Shown in pieces: positions 58,465 to 64,000 of a stretch of DNA of 64,000 nt. The position numbers were made by a program, and so were the translations under genes. Source of the stretch: Perilla frutescens (Eukaryota; Streptophyta; Magnoliopsida; Lamiales; Lamiaceae); the NCBI GenBank assembly GCA_026008535.1, contig BRKX01000009.1, positions 37,703,501 through 37,767,500 on the forward strand, in the 5' to 3' direction. The notes beneath the pieces are model-generated. The model searched no databases, was not told the origin of the DNA, and worked only from the letters and a program-made list of their open reading frames with translations. The first letter of the stretch is position 1. The number at the start of each line of letters is the position of its first letter.

Positions 58465-59872
58465 TGTAATTAAGGCAGTGTCAGTGTTTCCTGTGCGTGA
58501 TCTGTGTGTAAATACAGTCCCCATGTTCATTGCAAATCATGCAGAGGTATTCATATTAAGAGTCGAATCTCTCAACAATTTGAAATGAAAGATGATGCTT
58601 TGATGCTTTCTACCTACGTTAAATATTGTATGTGTATCGGTAGTAAATTTTCATTAATACACTGAATGTGCATGTATCCATGTACGTGCTTATATGGTGA
58701 TGTTACCCCCTTAGCTTCTAGAATATAATAGGTAGGAAAAATTGAAGGGCCTTAGTGAGCAGTGCTCAATATATAATATTGGCAATATAAATGGGGCGTA
58801 ATTAACCAAAAAATAAGTCGTCAGTGTAAAGCCAGGATTTTGTTGTACTAAACCCACATCATGCTTACATTGACAATAAATTTTTTTTTCCCTTAACCAA
58901 AAAATAAGTTCTTTTATATGCATTCATGCATTCTTTTTTGTTGGACAATTCTGCCTTGGAAGATTTTGTGAGGAAATCTTCATGGGATGTGCATTTTAAT
59001 ATCTAGAATATGTTCTTCCTCAATAAATATCTAGAATTTCTGGTGCCTGCTACGAATTTACCAGATAGATAGAACAGTTTTTCTTGATTACGGGTGCAAA
59101 CTTATAAATATAAAATGCTATTTTGATAGAGTAAATTTCCACCCGAAGTTTATGGGTGGGCAAATGATCAGTTCAGTACAAAACCAAATCGACCAACAAA
59201 ATCGGAACAAACCAATCAAAATAACTGATGTAGCCGATACATAATTCTACCATATGATGAGTTCAGTTTCTGTTTAACCGGTTTTCTTTTCTTTTTTTTT
59301 TCTCTTTTATTCCTGAATAATTTTATATAAAGAAACAAAACACCAGAACTTGAGAAATAGCAAACGATATATAAAATAATAACAAAAAAAAAAAAACATC
59401 GTCTAGTTCAATATCAAATTATTTAGTTGTAATCTTATAAATATAAAATACCACATATACTTTGGTCAGGGCTAAAATATGTTTCACCAAAACCAGAACC
59501 AAAGTATATTTTGGTTTCTATATCCAAAACCAAACCCAAATTGAGGCAAAAATTATCCAACCAAATAGCTTGATCAAGTTCGGTTTTCCACACCTCTATC
59601 CTAAACAAGGAACTCTTCATGCTAGTCGCCTAGTCCTGTCATATGGATCCAATAATACGAGTGCACTAGGATGAGTATGAAATAATGCAATGCTGGCGAA
59701 AATTACGTAGTAACAAGAAAAATGTAATTTACCAATCTCCTACTCAATAAAGTTCAATGAGTTTCGGTGAACTATTCAGTATGAATGAACAACCACCTCT
59801 ACTATGAACAAGAACGTACCAAAAAAATTCAGAATACCACACGTTTTACTGCACGTATGTTCGTGCTACAGT
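58465..59872. other. Intergenic, between two convergent gene ends
   Basis: It must include the 3' untranslated regions of both genes. No transposon ends or ORFs with recognisable domains were found. A retroelement-like degenerate stretch at 59150-59600 (repeats of AAACCAAAAC type) could not be classified. Confidence 0.5.
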
Positions 59873-62800
59873 CTACTTCTCTGCGCCGCCAAACATACCC
59901 ATCATATCCTTAGATGAACCCATTTGCTTCATCAAGCTCTGCAAGCCACCCATGCCACCAATCTGCTTCAACATCTGTGGTGGAAGGACTTTGCTCATGT
60001 GCTGTGCATTCATGTTTCGTGATAATGCACTCATGTCTCCTTTCTTTGGGATCTTAAGACCCTTCATCTTGCTCCAAATCTTGGCCAGCCGCTTGTACTC
60101 TTCCAACATTTCCATTACATCCCTTATAGGACGACCGCACCCTCTTGCTATCCGCATGATACGGGATTCATTCATGAGCTTCGGATTGGAGCTGTCCAAC
60201 TCTGTAATAACTTTTGTGGTAAGTTTGAGGAATAAACTTGATTCATGTATGAGCATATTAAAAATGAAGTTTTGGACTAGCAAACACCACAAGACATTAC
60301 AACATGTCATAAATACTTGCCTTCATTAGTCATTGAGTCCATCATTGTCATGTATCTTTTAATCTTTGTCTGGCTTTCCTTTTCACGGCCCTTGGGCATC
60401 AACTCTTGGCTAAATCCTGGAAGCATGGAGAACACCTAAAAAAATTCTCTTGTAAGTACGCAACTACTGCAAATGTCATCTATCCAATACCAAGCACAAA
60501 TGTGTACAACGAAGCATTAGTGACAAAAGGCAATCAAAGAACCATGGCAGCTGAGCACTTTTGTAAGACCACACCATTCAAAAGAAAACATGTGACAGTT
60601 TTTCTTACCCAAGCTATATATATTATGATAATTAAAAAAAATGATATAAGTAAATTAATCATGTCACTGCATCCATAAAATGCAAGGAGCATTTTTGCCT
60701 TTTTTTGGGTAACAAAGCCAGGCACAAATTCCCATTGATAAGACAATTCTAGTTCAAGTAATTCTTTGCAGGACATCCCTCTGAAGCAACATCAACATAT
60801 ATCATTAAAGGCATTTGACTTAAAAACCAACTACCAAAAAAACAAAAGTACATCCTTCGAAAGACTGTGTTGCTCAGACTTCTAGTAGGAGGGTAAAAAT
60901 GTCAAGAAACGAAGCAGTAGTGTAGGTTGAAGAACATCAATCACAACATTGAGTGACAATAAAAGTAGTGTCAAATTATAACTCCAATGAGATAGGTAGG
61001 TAACTAACAGACCTGACCAATAGGGCCCATTTTAAGTATATTCTGAAATTGCTCATACATGATCCTTAAAGTAAAATTGCCTTCAGAGAGCTTTTGGAGA
61101 AGCTCAGGCTGTTGATCCATCGGAACAACTTCTTGAATTTTGTCCATGAACCCAGACCAGTCACCCATACCTGTGGAAATAAATATATATATTTAAATAT
61201 GCTTGTTCAAAGAAGACTAACAGTAAAATAATTGCAGCCATGAACGAGGATGCTAACCTAAAAGACGGCTCACAAATGGTTTTACATCAAATACCTCGAA
61301 CTCATCCATATGTTCACCTGTCCCAATAAATATGACAGGACTTTTTGTAGCTGCAACTCTGTAAATGGAGTAGAAGGATCAAGACATTTTCCACAAAATA
61401 GTATAACAGGAAGCTACATTTTTTTTTGTTCTATAACTGAATGGTGCTTAACTGAACCTAAAAGTAACAAAGAATATAACATCAGGAGGGAGCAGCAATA
61501 AATGGTTCTGCTGAACAGATGTTTCTCGGACTTTTTCACCAAGGGACATTATCTGTTTTTTTCTGTATACTATAAAGTAGCTTTCGCAAAGAAAATTCCC
61601 TTTCAATCATGTTTTGAAATGAAATACTACCCTTGAATCCACAAATCTACTGAATCCTTGGTTTCCTAGTTTTTTTTTGTTGAACAAACAAATAAGTTTA
61701 TAACTGTCCAAACGCCATGATAACTCTCATAAGCTCTAACCTTCAAATGTAGCAAAAGGTGCTCGTGACACCATCATCGAATCTGTTGACAAGCTTGTCA
61801 TCATGGTAGACTGGGTAATTTTTACCAGTTACAAATTATGGTCTCCTAAGTAACACTACAAGCGCCAATAGGCCCAATACCAGGTGAAAGTTCTCTAACC
61901 CTTACATGTGATGCTGGTGCCCAGCATATGGTCCCAAGTATCACTTGCAACTGTATCAGTTAAAATTAAAAAAATCCAATAGGTTCTCGACACTTACGCG
62001 CTAAGAGCACCACCTCCCTTAGCATGCCCATCCATCTTTGTAACAATCACAGCACCGACTGGAACACTTTGCTTGAATGCTTGAGCCTGATCAAATGCAG
62101 CTTGACCAATACTGCTATCCATGACAAATATAACAAGATCGGGTTTCTGCAGTGTTTAAAAGAAGAAGTAATCATTATCAAATTCGAGATCCAAACAAAA
62201 GACCAGAAAATACCACAAAGGAGTACCGTCGCTTCAGAAACTTGGCGCATCTCTTCAAAAAGTGCAACCTCCTGCTTGTGACGTCCACTGGTATCAACGA
62301 TTATGAGATCACAATTTTCTTTCTTAAATCTCTCAACTCCTTCAACTGCAATTCTTACAGGATCGGACTCTGTATAGCTGTTACAGAACACATTAAATAT
62401 ACCAGATGGAAATAAGAGTACATGTACCTACCTACCTGCAAAAGACAAGAACATCTAACAGAAACAAGCAAGTACAGAATCCAAAAACTAAGAATCTCTC
62501 AAAGATTTCTCTATACACAGAAACAATACACATTGTCAAAGAGGAAGGTCTGGATAAAGTAACATATGCTATCGCCTATCGATACATATAATATGCCACA
62601 AAGCGAAGCCCCAGTTTTCTTTACAAAATCCATATCTGTATGAATATATAGCAATATAAAAGGGAAAACTATAGAAAAGTGCAAGAGTGCTCACAATCTT
62701 CAGAAGAAAAGTTCTAACACATCACTGACTGCAGGGAACTCAACTTTCTAAATTTGCCAATAATAACTTTGACATGTTAGCTAAAGATGAGAAAATTGTC

Positions 62801-63545
62801 ACTTAAGCATACATTATCCTATCTTCCTATACCCTTCCTCTACAACCATATCCAACCCCACACCCCCTAAAACAGAACAGGGGTGAAAGGAGATCCTTAT
62901 ATTCTTTTTGTATTACGTCATTTAAATGACCTTATCGTTAGGGACTGAACATTAACAGATAGTAATATTCATCTTCTAAGGCAATTGAGCAAACAAAAGA
63001 ATGCTTTTGTTTCTCCATTTCAGGAGGGGTGACAAGGGATTTTTATATCCGACAGAACTTCAAAGCTAAGGGAGAAACTAATCCACCAATAATAAGTAAA
63101 AAAACTAAAAATTATACCTTCCATAAAAAGGAATTTTAGCTTTTGTGGCATTCTGCTTCAACTGATCAAAAGCACCAGCTCTAAATGTATCTGCACAAAC
63201 CAGAGCTGGTTTATAGCCTTTCTTCTGGTGGTGGAATGCGTACTTTGTACAGGTGGTTGTTTTCCCAGATCCTGTAATCAGGTTCACGCCACTAAACGTT
63301 AATGCATGTACATAACACAAGTTGAATAATTAACCAGGTAAATGCAGAATATTAATGCCAGTAAGATTATCAGTTTTTAGACCCATAATAGAGCATAACA
63401 ACTATAATGGGCTAAACATACAGTATTCTAATAGTAGCAACATACCTTGAAGACCAACAAACATAACAACACTAGTTTTCGCTTTCTTTGGAGTGAAAGC
63501 TGGCTTCCCTGGATCCAGTATCTGGCATAGCTCATTAAAAACAGC
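59873..63545 (-). CDS. SRP54: Signal recognition particle 54-kDa subunit (5' exon beyond window)
   Basis: Eight exons on the - strand: 63446-63545, 63118-63271, 62227-62377, 61998-62146, 61258-61358, 61013-61170, 60321-60435 and 59873-60201. They encode the C-terminal 418 residues; about 77 N-terminal residues lie right of the window. The GTPase has GLQGSGKTTTCTKYA, DTSGRHKQE, TKMDGHAKGGG and GTGEHMDEFE. The methionine-rich M domain, which binds signal peptides and SRP RNA, ends MKQMGSSKDMMGMFGGAEK. SRP54 recognises signal sequences on cytosolic ribosomes and docks them to the ER receptor. Splice phases are consistent throughout. The last intron (60202-60320) uses a GC donor (AAG|GCAAGT). Several plant paralogues exist. 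Confidence 0.93.
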
Positions 63546-64000
63546 CTACAAAAAGAAAATGAACAAGCAAAAAATTGTAACAGCAGCAAAGGCGTGAGAA
63601 AGATATGCTTAATTTGCATCCTACCACAGTGGGCCAGTAAATGAGAATAGAAACTCAGAACAAAAGATGAAATCTCACAACCGCATGCTTGTATCTAAAA
63701 CAGCTTTAAAAAAATGACTAGCCAAATAATGGACCAAGTACAAGCAACACAACATACGTTGAATTTAGGTGAAGATGTCCAGATTGAGATTGGAGTAAGA
63801 TTCCAATAATCTTGTTTTTCAAGGCAAATCATCTTTACCATTTAGGATTTGTAGAAGACCAAATTAGAACTTACGGTTTAGATAAAAATAGTAATTGAAA
63901 ATAGAATTCCATGTTTGCTTTAGCACCTAACATAATGAAAACTTCGAGATGGAAGATGATAAGATTGTTAAAATTCTATATGTGGAACTTAGGTACACAA
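63546..64000 (-). other. SRP54 intron upstream of the first visible exon
   Basis: No sequence resembling the SRP54 N-terminal helical domain was found in this interval on either strand. It is therefore taken as intron, with the N-terminal exon(s) outside the window. Confidence 0.6.

Overview
The window is nuclear DNA from a flowering plant, most likely a eudicot. It is AT-rich, carries intron-containing genes with canonical GT-AG junctions, and is dominated by plant transposons: Athila, Tork, chromovirus, CACTA, Mutator-like (MULE), hAT and Helitron types. Only two host genes are recognisable, both in the last 16 kb. They face each other tail to tail: an EREX/EREL-type PX-domain endosomal RAB5 effector (+ strand, 48244-58464, ten coding exons) and the signal recognition particle subunit SRP54 (- strand, 59873-63545, N-terminal exon(s) beyond the right edge).

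Layout. 1-7840 is the 3' part of a decayed Athila-type Ty3/gypsy element (pol, env-like ORF, 3' LTR), which seems to lie in an older Tekay-like LTR whose 3' part is at 7841-9156. 9258-12126 is a CACTA remnant with one Ulp1-protease exon. 12127 to about 13310 is a copia-like LTR fragment. 13442-18631 (- strand) is a broken Tork-type Ty1/copia element. Its 5' LTR is split by a solo LTR (18632-30543), which is itself split by a young, complete chromovirus (18904-29033; TSD AGAAC; one 1496-codon gag-pol ORF with all catalytic residues and a chromodomain). A second solo LTR of the split family lies inverted at 31593-33227 (TSD CATTT). 33623-36883 is a gag-only LTR element with 15 degenerate peptide-coding repeats.

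37847-42512 is a MULE with a degraded transposase and a smaller MULE-type element nested in its right TIR (41683-42464). 42822-44494 is a non-autonomous hAT element (TSD GGTTTGAC). 44619-47953 holds a chromovirus LTR fragment, Helitron-like ends and a 584-bp MULE-type MITE. The PX gene has a Helitron-like end in intron 4 and a long-TIR MULE with a GC-rich, possibly captured core in intron 9.

No prokaryotic features, CRISPR arrays, rRNA or tRNA genes were seen. The least expected signals are in the chromovirus LTRs. They contain arrays of about 40-bp hairpin units, and a hairpin whose closing pair changes in a compensatory way between two LTR families. The 5' LTR has contracted from seven to two repeat units, and a predicted 704-nt leader intron ends one base before the gag-pol start codon. 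All coordinates come from reading the sequence by eye. Family names rest on recognised motifs, not on database searches.
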